NCBI GenBank assembly: GCA_022508445.1 | Contig: JAFLVG010000003.1 | Coordinates: 62,001-126,000, forward strand | Reading direction: 5' to 3' | DNA length: 64,000 bases | Source: Clostridiales bacterium | GTDB lineage: Bacteria; Bacillota; Clostridia; Christensenellales; Pumilibacteraceae | Shown here: positions 1 to 9,295 of the stretch, one piece after another | Numbering within the stretch: position 1 is the first letter of the stretch | Layout: each line of letters opens with the position of its first letter | Position numbers and translations under genes: made by a program | The notes under the pieces: generated by a model | Told to the model about the DNA's origin: nothing | The model's input: only the letters and a program-made list of their open reading frames with translations | The model's database searches: none

Positions 1-3000
1 ACGTAGCGGTTGAATTCCAACCTTTGTATTCCTGTAATATCGTCGGCTCTTCCAATTCGGGGTTTTGCAACGAGCCGTACACCCAACTGATTTTGGCGCT
101 GTTTGTACTTTCGGTTGAAACACTCCATTTCGTCGTAATTTGCAATACCTTAAACGAAATATCTTCGTCCAATTTAAGACCTGCGTAAGTAATTGTTTCG
201 GCAATGGAAACGGCTATGGTGTAGTCACCTGCATACAAAGACGAAAGATAAAGCACCAACGCCTCGAAGGCCGCTTTTGCACTTCCTTCTTCCGCCGCGC
301 TTATCGTATGGGTGGTGACGCTGCTTTTTACCGTATATACTATCGTTTCGATGCCGTGGTCCGCACCGGGTTGTGTCAACTTTGACTTGTCGAATTCGCC
401 CCAAACCCAATTGCCGCCGATTGCAAATACGGGCGCCCATTTGTTTCCCGCAGGCGAAACCTTAAAGGTTGTGTACGCGCTCACCGCTTCGTAGTTGACG
501 GTATCCGCCAAAGCCGCAATAACGGTTATATTGTATGTGCCTATCGATAACTCGTCGAGAGCCGAAATAAGAGCTAATACCTGACCGTCGTCTCTGACGC
601 CCAGATTAACCGCAACGGTTTTGGATTGACCTATGCCTGTGGTGGAGTTAACGATTGTGTACGTCAAGATATAGTTGTCGAATGCTTTGATTTCGGCTGT
701 TATAAGCACCGAACTTTTCCAGCCGGCGTTGCTCCATTCGAGTTCGGCTTCCGGAGTTTGTTTCCATTCAAGCGCTTTCTTTTTTATTTCAAACTTGAAT
801 GTTGCCGAAATCTCGGTATAATTGTCCGTTCCGAGCACGGTAGCAACCAAGAGATAGCTGCCGGCATGTGCGGTTGCAAGACTTTCTTTCGCTATCTCGG
901 CGCCGTTTATAACCCATGTGCCGCCGTCGTTTCGCGCAGGGAAATATGTATAAACTATCGGATCGTTATACTTGGCGCTGGCTCCGTTGTCTTTGGGTTC
1001 GTTGGGTTGATCTCCGTAAGTCCAATCTGCTATGGACGGCTTCTTGCTCTCGTCGAGCCAAGCATTAGTCGCCTTGCTTACAGAGAAACGAATATCGCGC
1101 GAGATCGAAGCGTAGTTGCCGAACTTGCTATCCTCAGGCACTTCCGCATGCAGGTTGTATCTGCCGCCGTATTTGCCGCCCGCAGTGAGCTTAATTAGCT
1201 TATTGTCTTTGACAAGCGCTTTCAAAAAGTCCTCATATTCAAGCTTATTGAACCCTTCGACATAGCCCTCGACCGTGTTGCCGTCGTCATCCAAATACTG
1301 AACGGTGTACTCGGTCTTGCCGAATTTTGCAACACCGTTTGTAAATGTAATCGTTGAAACATCGTCGTCGTACGTCCAACCCAATATCGAAGGGATAGCG
1401 CCCGTCCATTCGTTTGCGGCCTGCGTAATGATGAATGTAACGGACTGGCTCAAATCCCCGTAGTTCTTCGTGCCTAATAATGTTACCGACAAAGTGTAAC
1501 CGCCGACATTCAATGTTTTGAGTGCATTTACGGTTTCCTCACTGAGCCCGCCGTCATCCGTAACTTCAAGCGACATCTCCCATGTTGCATCCTCGTCATC
1601 ATCCGGCGAACTTGCGAAATCAATTCCCCTGTGCAATGTGTACGTAATCTTTTTGGCCGGATCTTCGTTATATTTAGCTGCGGCGGCGCGGAAACTGCCT
1701 TCGATAAAACTGCCGTATGCCCAACCGACCATAACCGGCGAAGTCTCCCAAGCATTTTCCGCCTGTGCAACAGTAAATATCGTGGACGTCGAAAGGTCCG
1801 CGTAATTTTTCGTGCCGATCAAACGCGCGACGAGCGTATATGTGTCGCACGGCAAGGCTTTAAGTTTATCTTCAACCTTAACTCCGTTTATCACATCGGT
1901 CAATTTGGTAAAGCTCCATTCCCCTTCGCCCGAAACGGTTGTGCCGGTATAGAGCGTGTACGTAACAGTATTGCCTTCGGTGTTATAATACGCCGCACCG
2001 TCTTTGAAATTATCGCTCGTAAAGCCTTTGTACGACCAACCGACCATGTACGGAATTTCGGTCCACCGGTTGGACGTTTGCATTACGTTTACTTTTGCAT
2101 AATCTGATTCGGCTGTGAAAAACTCTTTTACGTTGACTGTTTCGCCGTTTTTGATTGGGGTGACCTTGCTGTCGAGATAGTACTCGCCGTAGCCTAACCG
2201 GTTAAGCACGCTTGCTACGTTTTCTTCCTCGGTGTCAGGAACCTGCCCTATGCCGTCCACGGTAAAGTAATGACCGTTGCTATCAAATGAGCCGTCGAGA
2301 TTTAACCATTTGAATTGCCCCCCTTCCTTTTGACCTATGCGGAAGGATATGACGGTGGAGCTATCTTTGAATCGAAGATCGTATGTGATGGCATTTGCGG
2401 ACTTGTCAAAGCTGTCGTAATACCACGACGTCATTCTCGGCGCGATTGCCCACCCGTTTTCGGCAGGGAGAATGTTATAGTAAACTTTAAGCACGTTGCC
2501 GGACAGAACGAAATATTTATCGAAATTTACAGACTTATCGAGATCGTTAAACCAAGTCGTCTCATTCGGTTTCGTCAGCGTGAGCGTGACGGAGACTTGG
2601 CCGACGTTGACGTAGTCGGCGTCGTCATACGTTACCGTGAAATACGAATTCGGGTTGTTGACGGTTGTGTGAACTTCTCTGCCGGTATATGTGCCGTCAT
2701 TTAAATATAAGTCATCGGTATCTATAATATTTTTGTACAGCGCATTAATACTTACGCCTGTGGACAGCCTTAATCTGAAACTGCGATCCGTGCGGTCGGC
2801 AGAATCGGCGCCGCCGGCAGTAACATAGTTTTTGGCGGAAATGCTGTAATACACGGTGTACGTGCCGATAATGGAAAACGATTCCAACATTTTTTCGTGA
2901 TAAATGTACTCACTGCCGCCGTACCCCTCGCGATTGTACTTTATGATTACTTTGGTATCGTAATAATCCTCTGCTTGCTCGTCCGTCAGCGTTGCCCAAT

Positions 3001-4714
3001 ACTTTCCGCGCGATTCCTTCGTCCTGTATTTTAACGATAGACCGAGCGCCTCTAATTCTTGCGCTATATCCTTGTGCATCTGCTTTGCGCCCAAGGCGTA
3101 TGTATTTAAGTACTTATAAAGCTCCCCGGCTTGTTCGGGTTTGTCTACACTGTCACCGCGTATCTTTTCGTGCAACACGGTCAAGCTTCCGGAATCGAGC
3201 TCGGCAGGCACAACATACAGCTTGTATTCACCGGTTATTTTTTGCGTCTTCTCTGCATTGGTGTAATATATGATTTTAAGCGTGTACGTGCCTGCGGGCA
3301 TATACTTGTTTAAATAGTACTGAATTGTATTCTTTTCGTCAACATAAGAATAGTCGTCGGATTCTTTCCATTTTTGGTTACCTAAGTCGGTCTTGCCGGT
3401 ACCACTATTGTCATGTACCCACAATGTATAGTGCTCGAATTGACTGAGCTCTCTTACGGTTGAGTGGAACGTGCCGTCGGTTGACTCGTATTCGATTGAA
3501 AACAACACTCTTCCGTTGTCGGTGGCGCCTACGGTAGGCTCATTGATCGTTATTTCGTCGCCGAACGTTACCGTATCGGTAATGGCAAAAGGCTTATCAC
3601 TGTCGGGAGTGACGAAATCCTCATCGTTGTAATCATTGATGTTTCCGTATTCTCCGTTATCTTTTTGATGGATAATCGCAAAAGGGGAATAAGGCTCGCC
3701 ACCGTTTTTAAAACCGTTTAAGCCGATACCTCTGTTGTTGTCTGTTTTGACTATATACCAATATTTTTTGAGCGTGAAGGAGGTGTTCGTCCTGTCCTTT
3801 TCGGGCACGCTCAATCCCCTATAATTGTCGATTAGCGCGGACTCGGCGCCGTAGATAAATTCATAGTTTTCAGGTGCTTTAAATTTGAGCGCCGCAACGT
3901 ACTCGCTGGAATTAGAAAACTTAACACCTTCACGGCTTGTGGTTGTAAGTCTAATGCCGCCTTTTCCTTCGCTATCCCCTCCGTATCTGTAATAGGACTG
4001 GATGCCCGCTTGCTTTTCGGCTTCCGTTAACCAATCCGCTCTTCGCTTTTCATTAGTATCATTCGCAAACCACTCATCTTTAAGCTTTATTGTTTTTTCG
4101 GTGCCATCATGGTTGTAAGTGGAATTTGTAACCGTTCTTACCCCGATTGTCGCTTGTTCGTCCACCTGCACAAAATACCAACCGTCATTATGTTGGTAAA
4201 GCGTGGTAATATCGCCGTGCGCAAGCCATTGAGACTCACTCGATGCATTTACAAACGGTTTAAACTTGTTGACTTCAATAAGAATCGGAGTGCCGTAAAC
4301 AACGATTGAATCGTTATAAGGCTCGACGCCTTCCGCCAAAGGCACCACCTCGAATTCGTATGTGCCGGCGTTGCGCACGCTTGTAGTTTCGTCCGTCCTG
4401 ACAGTTCCGTCAAGATATGTATACTTGGTAAGATTAACGATATACTCTTCGCTGTTGAGTTCGAGCGCGGTGTAGTAATCTATGCACTCGTCCTCGCCGT
4501 CGCCTATTGTATAGTCCTTGCCGTCAATCCTGTACGTTTGACCGAACGTGAAATGCTTTCTTGCGTCCGGCGTATCGTCGCCGACAGTTGAGTTGTTGCG
4601 AGCGCCGTTTTGCGAAACGCCGAAAACCGCGCAGAATACTGCACATAACGCCAAAATACATACTACGATTATCGAAGTAACTGTTCTTTTTCTCTTCATT
4701 TCGGACTTACTCAT
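1..4714 (-). CDS. Large secreted repeat-built surface protein, C-terminus beyond window
   Basis: The minus-strand frame stays open from an ATG at 4714 to the left edge, giving about 1571 residues with no stop. Codon phase is the same at the start, near 3058, near 1798 and at the edge, so no net frameshift is seen. The N-terminus (MKRKRTVTS, then a hydrophobic run ending AVFGVSQ) is a signal peptide or anchor. From about 2100 down to 1 there are at least seven divergent units of roughly 90-115 residues. Each opens with N-x-W and a GWxYG-like motif and ends with a GTYTL...GTKNYxxLS...FxVxQA-like motif, resembling MBG/YDG or Ig-like adhesin repeats. A GGGG-type ribosome site lies upstream (AGGGGAAG); an internal ATG at 4699 is an alternative start. 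The anchor signal, if any, lies outside the window. Function is inferred as adhesin or surface-layer-like only. Confidence 0.8.
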   Translation of the reverse strand, partial: MSKSEMKRKRTVTSIIVVCILALCAVFCAVFGVSQNGARNNSTVGDDTPDARKHFTFGQTYRIDGKDYTIGDGEDECIDYYTALELNSEEYIVNLTKYTYLDGTVRTDETTSVRNAGTYEFEVVPLAEGVEPYNDSIVVYGTPILIEVNKFKPFVNASSESQWLAHGDITTLYQHNDGWYFVQVDEQATIGVRTVTNSTYNHDGTEKTIKLKDEWFANDTNEKRRADWLTEAEKQAGIQSYYRYGGDSEGKGGIRLTTTSREGVKFSNSSEYVAALKFKAPENYEFIYGAESALIDNYRGLSVPEKDRTNTSFTLKKYWYIVKTDNNRGIGLNGFKNGGEPYSPFAIIHQKDNGEYGNINDYNDEDFVTPDSDKPFAITDTVTFGDEITINEPTVGATDNGRVLFSIEYESTDGTFHSTVRELSQFEHYTLWVHDNSGTGKTDLGNQKWKESDDYSYVDEKNTIQYYLNKYMPAGTYTLKIIYYTNAEKTQKITGEYKLYVVPAELDSGSLTVLHEKIRGDSVDKPEQAGELYKYLNTYALGAKQMHKDIAQELEALGLSLKYRTKESRGKYWATLTDEQAEDYYDTKVIIKYNREGYGGSEYIYHEKMLESFSIIGTYTVYYSISAKNYVTAGGADSADRTDRSFRLRLSTGVSINALYKNIIDTDDLYLNDGTYTGREVHTTVNNPNSYFTVTYDDADYVNVGQVSVTLTLTKPNETTWFNDLDKSVNFDKYFVLSGNVLKVYYNILPAENGWAIAPRMTSWYYDSFDKSANAITYDLRFKDSSTVISFRIGQKEGGQFKWLNLDGSFDSNGHYFTVDGIGQVPDTEEENVASVLNRLGYGEYYLDSKVTPIKNGETVNVKEFFTAESDYAKVNVMQTSNRWTEIPYMVGWSYKGFTSDNFKDGAAYYNTEGNTVTYTLYTGTTVSGEGEWSFTKLTDVINGVKVEDKLKALPCDTYTLVARLIGTKNYADLSTSTIFTVAQAENAWETSPVMVGWAYGSFIEGSFRAAAAKYNEDPAKKITYTLHRGIDFASSPDDDEDATWEMSLEVTDDGGLSEETVNALKTLNVGGYTLSVTLLGTKNYGDLSQSVTFIITQAANEWTGAIPSILGWTYDDDVSTITFTNGVAKFGKTEYTVQYLDDDGNTVEGYVEGFNKLEYEDFLKALVKDNKLIKLTAGGKYGGRYNLHAEVPEDSKFGNYASISRDIRFSVSKATNAWLDESKKPSIADWTYGDQPNEPKDNGASAKYNDPIVYTYFPARNDGGTWVINGAEIAKESLATAHAGSYLLVATVLGTDNYTEISATFKFEIKKKALEWKQTPEAELEWSNAGWKSSVLITAEIKAFDNYILTYTIVNSTTGIGQSKTVAVNLGVRDDGQVLALISALDELSIGTYNITVIAALADTVNYEAVSAYTTFKVSPAGNKWAPVFAIGGNWVWGEFDKSKLTQPGADHGIETIVYTVKSSVTTHTISAAEEGSAKAAFEALVLYLSSLYAGDYTIAVSIAETITYAGLKLDEDISFKVLQITTKWSVSTESTNSAKISWVYGSLQNPELEEPTILQEYKGWNSTAT

Positions 4715-4827
4715 AACCGCTTCCCCTAATAATTAGTCAGGCCACATGTTGCACACATAAGCGAAGTCGAAATCGCCTCGCCGTAAAAATTTAGGTGAAA
4801 ATACACTTCGCCAATATTACATAATAT

Positions 4828-4856
4828 GTTATATCAAATCTACGCTTGCTTGTCAA
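4828..4856 (-). promoter_or_regulatory. Promoter of the surface protein gene
   Basis: On the minus strand TTGACA (4856-4851) is followed by a 17-base spacer and TATAAC (4833-4828). It leaves a leader of roughly 105 bases before the ATG at 4714. No known riboswitch was recognised in the leader. Confidence 0.6.
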
Positions 4857-4883
4857 TATGTTTATAAATTATTTTTATCGTTT

Positions 4884-4919
4884 GTTACTGCATTTTTTGC
4901 CCTTAGAGTAATCCCATAT
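4884..4919 (+). repeat. Degenerate copy of a dispersed intergenic repeat
   Basis: The stretch GCATTTTTTGCCC followed by TAGAGTAATCCCATAT resembles the sequence at 34658-34701 (GCATTTTTTGCCC then ACGAGGAATCTCATCT). Related, weaker copies lie at 42210-42249 and, inverted, at 55771-55804. All are intergenic. Short and degenerate, so the call is tentative. Confidence 0.35.
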
Positions 4920-4926
4920 CCGTTAG

Positions 4927-4970
4927 AAAACACAAGCGCTCCGCATGGTTTATGCGTAGCGCTTGTGTTT
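4927..4970 (-). terminator. Strong intrinsic terminator hairpin
   Basis: AAAACACAAGCGCT and its complement AGCGCTTGTGTTT form a long stem that continues into CGCAT/ATGCG around a short loop. On the minus strand it is followed by TTTTCT. It would stop leftward transcripts from the trxB remnant region before the surface protein gene. Confidence 0.65.
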
Positions 4971-5156
4971 CAAACTCACTTTCGGTAATAAGCGTTGTCG
5001 TCATACGACGTCCGTTTGCACGATTGATACAAAATCATCCGTCGTCGTCCGTCAGTTCGTTATTTAGTTCGGTCCACCCGCCCCACTGTAATTGTGTCGT
5101 ATTAATTGACGGAATTAAACCGAAAGTTGGCTGTATAGTAGTTGAATGTACTAAAT

Positions 5157-5191
5157 AACAAAAAAAGACCAAGTTTGTTAGACAAGGTCTT
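5157..5191 (-). terminator. Terminator inside the left repeat copy
   Basis: On the minus strand AAGACC, a 15-base loop and GGTCTT are followed by a run of T. It is the same hairpin that follows intact trxB at 9446-9476, here downstream of the trxB remnant. Confidence 0.7.
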
Positions 5192-5289
5192 AATGTTGAT
5201 GATTATTAGCTGATGTAAAGTCAGTCAGTTAGTTTGAAGAAGATTTTTGTATTCTTCGTGCAGATTTGGTTTGAAGCTTTACACCTCTA

Positions 5290-5447
5290 TTAAAACAATT
5301 CTTTTAATGCAGTGGAAACAGCTATAGCGCCGGCGGCAGCGGTGGTTAGCTGGCGCGCCGCCTTTTCACGGCAGTCGCCGGCGACGTGTATGTCCCTTAC
5401 TCATGTACGGTAGCACTGTCGGCAATTGTACATCCGCTATCGTCGAG
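5290..5447 (-). pseudogene. Decayed C-terminal fragment of a second thioredoxin reductase gene
   Basis: Reading leftward, translation gives LDDSGCTIAD, a one-base deletion, then VAGDCREKAARQLTTAAA, GAIAV and STALKELF followed by TAA. This matches the last ~53 residues of the intact TrxB at 9575 (LDEDGYIVTD ... AAGDCRKKVVRQLTTAAADG ... MKDIF). The fragment carries the frameshift and a missing codon (Asp after TTAAA), and has nothing upstream except the stop codon of the membrane helical-repeat gene 3 bp away. It keeps the trxB-type terminator and about 280 bp of homologous downstream flank. It is a relic, not a functional gene. Confidence 0.85.
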
Positions 5448-5449
5448 AA

Positions 5450-7828
5450 TTAAATAACCTTTAAATACAATCGCTGCCCACCATCAACGCAAACCTCTCC
5501 TTCTATATATGCCCCGTCAATCAGCTTGCCTATTTGTTCTATAAATTTATTTTTTTCATCTTCATAAGCTAAATCGAACATCCGTGTAAAAAATGACTCC
5601 TTATTCGATTCTCTGCTCAAATCTTCTGTGAACTTTTGAATAAATTCATGGAATGTAAATTTCGAACCGTTTTCGTTTGTAACGTGTGTAATTATGCCAT
5701 CATCGTTTTTAGATAATTGAAGAGCAGCGGCCGGTTTATAAATTTTATAACACGTCAAGCACATTTCAGAAATTTTATAAGTGTCAGAATAAAAATCCGT
5801 ATCCAAACTAAACCATAGTGTTTTATTGCTCCAATATTTCGCACAAATATGAACCATTCCCTTTATACATTCTTCTCTTACATTGCTATTGGTAATTTTA
5901 TTATAAAATTCGTAGTACGCAACCAATGCCCGCATATAATTCGGAACGCTGTTGGCGAATGTAGGTACGCCTGCAAAAGACTCGCGCACATAACCTTCGA
6001 TTTCATTAAAGTAGCTTTTTATATTTTTCTCATCCTCGCTTTCTTTTTTGTCTAAATCATATGAAAGTGCTTTTATTACGGCAAACAACGACGGAATATA
6101 CAAAAACTTAATGTTTACGCGTTCTTGATCATTATCTTGCCACTCCTTTTCCCTGATATATGTAAAATAGGCATTATCGATATATTCAAACGTTCTATTC
6201 AAATAAAAGTCATTGCGCTTACCGCTCGCTAAATAATTATGTAAGCCGATATGCGCGCATTGTGCCGCCAATAAAGGATCACACGGCGCCAACGAGTAAC
6301 CGTATCGTGCGGCCTTTTCGGAATCGCGCCACTCCTTACAAGCCTTATGTATTTCGGACAATTCAAGATAATACTTGGGGTCGCGTTTTTCCTTTATAAG
6401 ATTCTCCAATAAATTCTTTGCTTTTTTGAACAAATCATCTTTATACGAAAGCATCTCAACACCTATATTGAATTGCGCAAAATACTTGCCTTCAATGTGC
6501 AACTGTTCCACTGCCTTTTCGAGCAACTCATCTTTACCCATCAGCTTCAGTTGCATATCGGGTCCGATATCTTTTATCGTATTGTAGCTTAACTTTCCGA
6601 GCGTTTTGGCAACCGAGAATCTACAGCCGTTATACAACACCTTATCGATTTCGCTTATATTTAATTTGGATTTCCAATCATCGTGCAACAGTATATGACA
6701 GGCCTCGCTCACATAAAGGTTGGACAGTCCACTATAAATATCCTTTTTGTGCGTCCCGTCTTTCGTCTTTTCATTAGTCGAATAACGAGTTGCTATTTGG
6801 TACACCCTCGCCATAATGGAGCATATAAGGAATTTTCTTTGACGCTCGTCGCATTTTTCCACGCTGTTAATCATTTCGCAATACGCGTAGCTGTCGTTAA
6901 TAAATTTAACTATTTTGATGTCGTTCTGCACTTTGGAAATGTTGCCAGACTTTTCTATAGTATCTATTTCCATTCGCGCCATAATATAATTCAAAACGAC
7001 ATACGCCTTGCTGTTTTTTCCGTACGGCAAATTTTTAACACAACTAATAGCTTCTCGAACCGCCCAAATGACGCCTTCGAAGTCGCGCGTCCTGCCAGCT
7101 ACGTGCCTGTACAAATTGATAACCTTATAAGTAAGCAATGCAAATTTGTTATCGAACTCTATATCTGCGCCGATTTTCTCTTTACTATCCTCGCATTCGA
7201 ATAAATTCAGCAACATTACCCAAACATCGCGAATTTTATTTTTACAATCACCGTAATTTCCTCTGTCGTAACACAACAACGCGTTGATATACCCGATATT
7301 TACCTTTGTTTCCGAATTATCGCGATCGTTTTCGTCCACCGAAAATCCGTTTACAATACTTTCGGCAAGATCGGTATAACGATTGTCAAAGTCCGTTTTA
7401 ATCTTATCGATCTCGTCTAACTTTTCAATCGCATTAGACATCTCCTCATAGTTCGCTTTAATTGCGTTGTCGGTTTTTTTCTTCCCTGATTTTATCTTTT
7501 TGTCGATGTCATCAGAAATTCTTTCCACCTCTTTTTTATTGAGAGTATATGAGGTAAGCGGAACAACGAGCGTCAATAATGTGATCAGTAACGACGCTAT
7601 CGAAATAAAGACGTTTGTATTTCCATCGCTTGTCGGCTTGTACGCAAAAATTACGGCGGAAGCAATAATTCCGCCGACAAGCCCGAGCATAATAAGACCC
7701 AAAGTTACAAGTACTATATAGCTGATAACTCTTCTTTGTTTTTTGCCGTTGCTATCGCCGTCCGTGGGAACGCTTTTTTTCGTCTCATAATCACTACATT
7801 CTTTTACAGTGTTTCTTTTGAATTTCAT
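5450..7828 (-). CDS. Membrane-anchored helical-repeat (TPR-like) protein of unknown function
   Basis: A 792-residue protein. The start is set at the ATG at 7828 (MKFKRNTVK), which has AAAGGA eight bases upstream; a longer reading from 7906 would overlap the upstream aaRS gene. A short basic cytoplasmic segment precedes two membrane helices at about residues 35-60 and 75-95. A charged coiled-coil follows (to ~150), then more than 600 residues of mostly helical sequence with TPR/SEL1-like alternation of Tyr, Ala and Leu. No catalytic motif was recognised. It lies 22 bp downstream of the AsnRS-like gene and probably shares its promoter. The DNA is visibly more AT-rich than its neighbours, with many AAA, TAT and ATA codons, and it abuts a trxB relic, which suggests acquired DNA. 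A scaffold or sensor role is a guess. Confidence 0.75.
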   Translation of the reverse strand: MKFKRNTVKECSDYETKKSVPTDGDSNGKKQRRVISYIVLVTLGLIMLGLVGGIIASAVIFAYKPTSDGNTNVFISIASLLITLLTLVVPLTSYTLNKKEVERISDDIDKKIKSGKKKTDNAIKANYEEMSNAIEKLDEIDKIKTDFDNRYTDLAESIVNGFSVDENDRDNSETKVNIGYINALLCYDRGNYGDCKNKIRDVWVMLLNLFECEDSKEKIGADIEFDNKFALLTYKVINLYRHVAGRTRDFEGVIWAVREAISCVKNLPYGKNSKAYVVLNYIMARMEIDTIEKSGNISKVQNDIKIVKFINDSYAYCEMINSVEKCDERQRKFLICSIMARVYQIATRYSTNEKTKDGTHKKDIYSGLSNLYVSEACHILLHDDWKSKLNISEIDKVLYNGCRFSVAKTLGKLSYNTIKDIGPDMQLKLMGKDELLEKAVEQLHIEGKYFAQFNIGVEMLSYKDDLFKKAKNLLENLIKEKRDPKYYLELSEIHKACKEWRDSEKAARYGYSLAPCDPLLAAQCAHIGLHNYLASGKRNDFYLNRTFEYIDNAYFTYIREKEWQDNDQERVNIKFLYIPSLFAVIKALSYDLDKKESEDEKNIKSYFNEIEGYVRESFAGVPTFANSVPNYMRALVAYYEFYNKITNSNVREECIKGMVHICAKYWSNKTLWFSLDTDFYSDTYKISEMCLTCYKIYKPAAALQLSKNDDGIITHVTNENGSKFTFHEFIQKFTEDLSRESNKESFFTRMFDLAYEDEKNKFIEQIGKLIDGAYIEGEVCVDGGQRLYLKVI

Positions 7829-7850
7829 AATATTTTTCCTTTGTATAAGA

Positions 7851-9140
7851 TTACGGATATATTTTACGCCCGATACTTCTCGGAAAAGGTATGGCGTCGC
7901 GCACATGATTCAAATTGAACAAACACTTTATCAGCCGTTCAAGCCCCATACCCATACCACAATGCGGAATGGTACCTACGCGCCGAAGATCCACAAACCA
8001 CTCGTAATCCGCGTTTTTATCCTTACCCTTTTCGGCAAGGCGAGCGCGTAGCTCGGCAGGATCGGTAATTTTTTCGGCAATACCCAAAAGCTCGCCGTGA
8101 TTGTTGTGCCAAATGAGATCGGCGGTCATGGTAAGGCGTTTGTCGTCCTCGCAGTACCTGTACGGAAAGCCTTCTATATGAGCGGGATTGCGCGTTACCC
8201 ATACCGGCGCGCCGAAATACTCCGCCAAGCATTTTTCGCCGCGCGCATTAATGCTTTTACCAAACGGAATGGAAATACCGCGTTTTTCGAGCAGGGCGAG
8301 CGCGTCCGTGTAAGTTATGCGTTGGAACGGCGTTTTAAGTGCTGCGTTATCAAATTTTGTTCCGAGTATGGCGCAAAGCTCGTCGGAACATGCTTCAACC
8401 TTTTGTGTGACAAAAGCAAGCATATTTTCGACTACGGCAAAGAATTCGTCGTACGCGCAAAAAGCACATTCTGATTTTACGTGCCAATACTCGTTCAAAT
8501 GCCGTTTGCTCGATGTTTCCTGCGCTCGAAAACTCGGGCCTATATTGTACACCTTTTCCAGCGCATGAACGGCACTTTCCAAATAGAATCCTACGCATTG
8601 CGTTAAAAAAACATTATGGTCGCTGTTTTCAAAATCAGTTTTAATCGCCGTTTCTTCGTCGTAAAGTATGACTGGGCAAAGTATTGGCGCGGTTATCTCA
8701 TAATAGTTTTCGCTGTCAAACCACTCCCGCACCGCGCGTGTGACCGCGTTGCGCGCCTTCATAGCGGCGATAAGTTTTTCGTTGCGCAAGTACAAATGCC
8801 TGTTGGAAAGAACCTTGTCGGCATTGTCCGACGAAAATACGTCGAATTTACAGCGCGGCGATGGATCGAGTTGCAATTCCACTTTTCCTATTGTAGTAAT
8901 ACTGACCGCTTTTATTTCCAAATCGTCATTATGCACGCAAACCGTGCCGGTAACACAAACGGATTCTTCCTTTTTACAACCGAAATCGCTGTCCGCAATC
9001 ACCTGCACTTTACCCGTGGAATCCACAACATCGAAAAATGTTTTAGTCTTACCACTACGCATAGACGCTATCCAACCGTAAATCGTGATAGTTATATTTT
9101 CGTTGATAGTTTTCAAATCAGATATAAACAATTTTTTCAT
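7851..9140 (-). CDS. Divergent asparaginyl-tRNA synthetase-like class II aaRS
   Basis: A 429-residue protein with an N-terminal OB-fold anticodon-binding domain (IYGWIASMRSGKTKTFFDV, about residues 20-100) and a class IIb catalytic core. Motif 2 is FRAQETSSKRHLNEYWHV and motif 3 is GMGMGLERL followed by HVRDAIPFPRS, the IPFPR ending being typical of AsnRS. It is shorter than usual AsnRS (about 460) and several core segments are unusual, for example FLTQCVGFYLESAV. The start at 9140 is preferred over 9173 because the likely promoter overlaps 9173. It may be the cell's AsnRS or an extra paralogue; stand-alone AsnRS-like proteins can make free asparagine or modify other molecules. Its place inside a repeat-flanked, partly AT-rich segment favours an accessory paralogue, but this is inference. 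Confidence 0.75.
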   Translation of the reverse strand: MKKLFISDLKTINENITITIYGWIASMRSGKTKTFFDVVDSTGKVQVIADSDFGCKKEESVCVTGTVCVHNDDLEIKAVSITTIGKVELQLDPSPRCKFDVFSSDNADKVLSNRHLYLRNEKLIAAMKARNAVTRAVREWFDSENYYEITAPILCPVILYDEETAIKTDFENSDHNVFLTQCVGFYLESAVHALEKVYNIGPSFRAQETSSKRHLNEYWHVKSECAFCAYDEFFAVVENMLAFVTQKVEACSDELCAILGTKFDNAALKTPFQRITYTDALALLEKRGISIPFGKSINARGEKCLAEYFGAPVWVTRNPAHIEGFPYRYCEDDKRLTMTADLIWHNNHGELLGIAEKITDPAELRARLAEKGKDKNADYEWFVDLRRVGTIPHCGMGMGLERLIKCLFNLNHVRDAIPFPRSIGRKIYP

Positions 9141-9163
9141 AATAACATTTGCCTGTTTATAAT

Positions 9164-9192
9164 ATGTTATCATTTACCGATTATTTTGTCAA
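9164..9192 (-). promoter_or_regulatory. Probable promoter of the aaRS-like / membrane-protein pair
   Basis: TTGACA (9192-9187), 17 bases, then TAACAT (9169-9164). The -10 overlaps the upstream in-frame ATG at 9173, which argues that translation begins at 9140. Confidence 0.45.
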
Positions 9193-9295
9193 TGCTTTAA
9201 TGTCGATCGCTGTTAGGTTAAACCCGAATTTATCCCGCTACACTAACATTTTGAGCTTCCTATTATACTGTATCGTTATTTTATGGCAGTGCAAC

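Larger units (their letters stand above)
5011..5449 (-). repeat. Left copy of a ~440-bp imperfect direct repeat (trxB 3' end plus flank)
   Basis: This interval aligns with 9296-9735 in the same orientation. Both contain, in order on the plus strand, a GTTTGCAC...ATACAAAAT block, AATTAAACCGAAA, TATAGTAGTTGAATGTACTA, a terminator, AATGTTGATGATTATT, a TTGAAGAAGATTT block and the reverse complement of the TrxB C-terminal coding sequence. The right copy is attached to the intact trxB gene. The left copy ends abruptly at the stop codon of the neighbouring membrane protein gene. Similarity is high in the central 150 bases and lower at the outer edge, so the outer boundary is approximate. It indicates an old duplication of the trxB 3' region. 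Confidence 0.8.

Noticed and set aside
7829-7906. Longer start of the membrane helical-repeat protein
   Set aside because: It overlaps the aaRS-like gene and has no ribosome site, whereas the ATG at 7828 has AAAGGA at good spacing.
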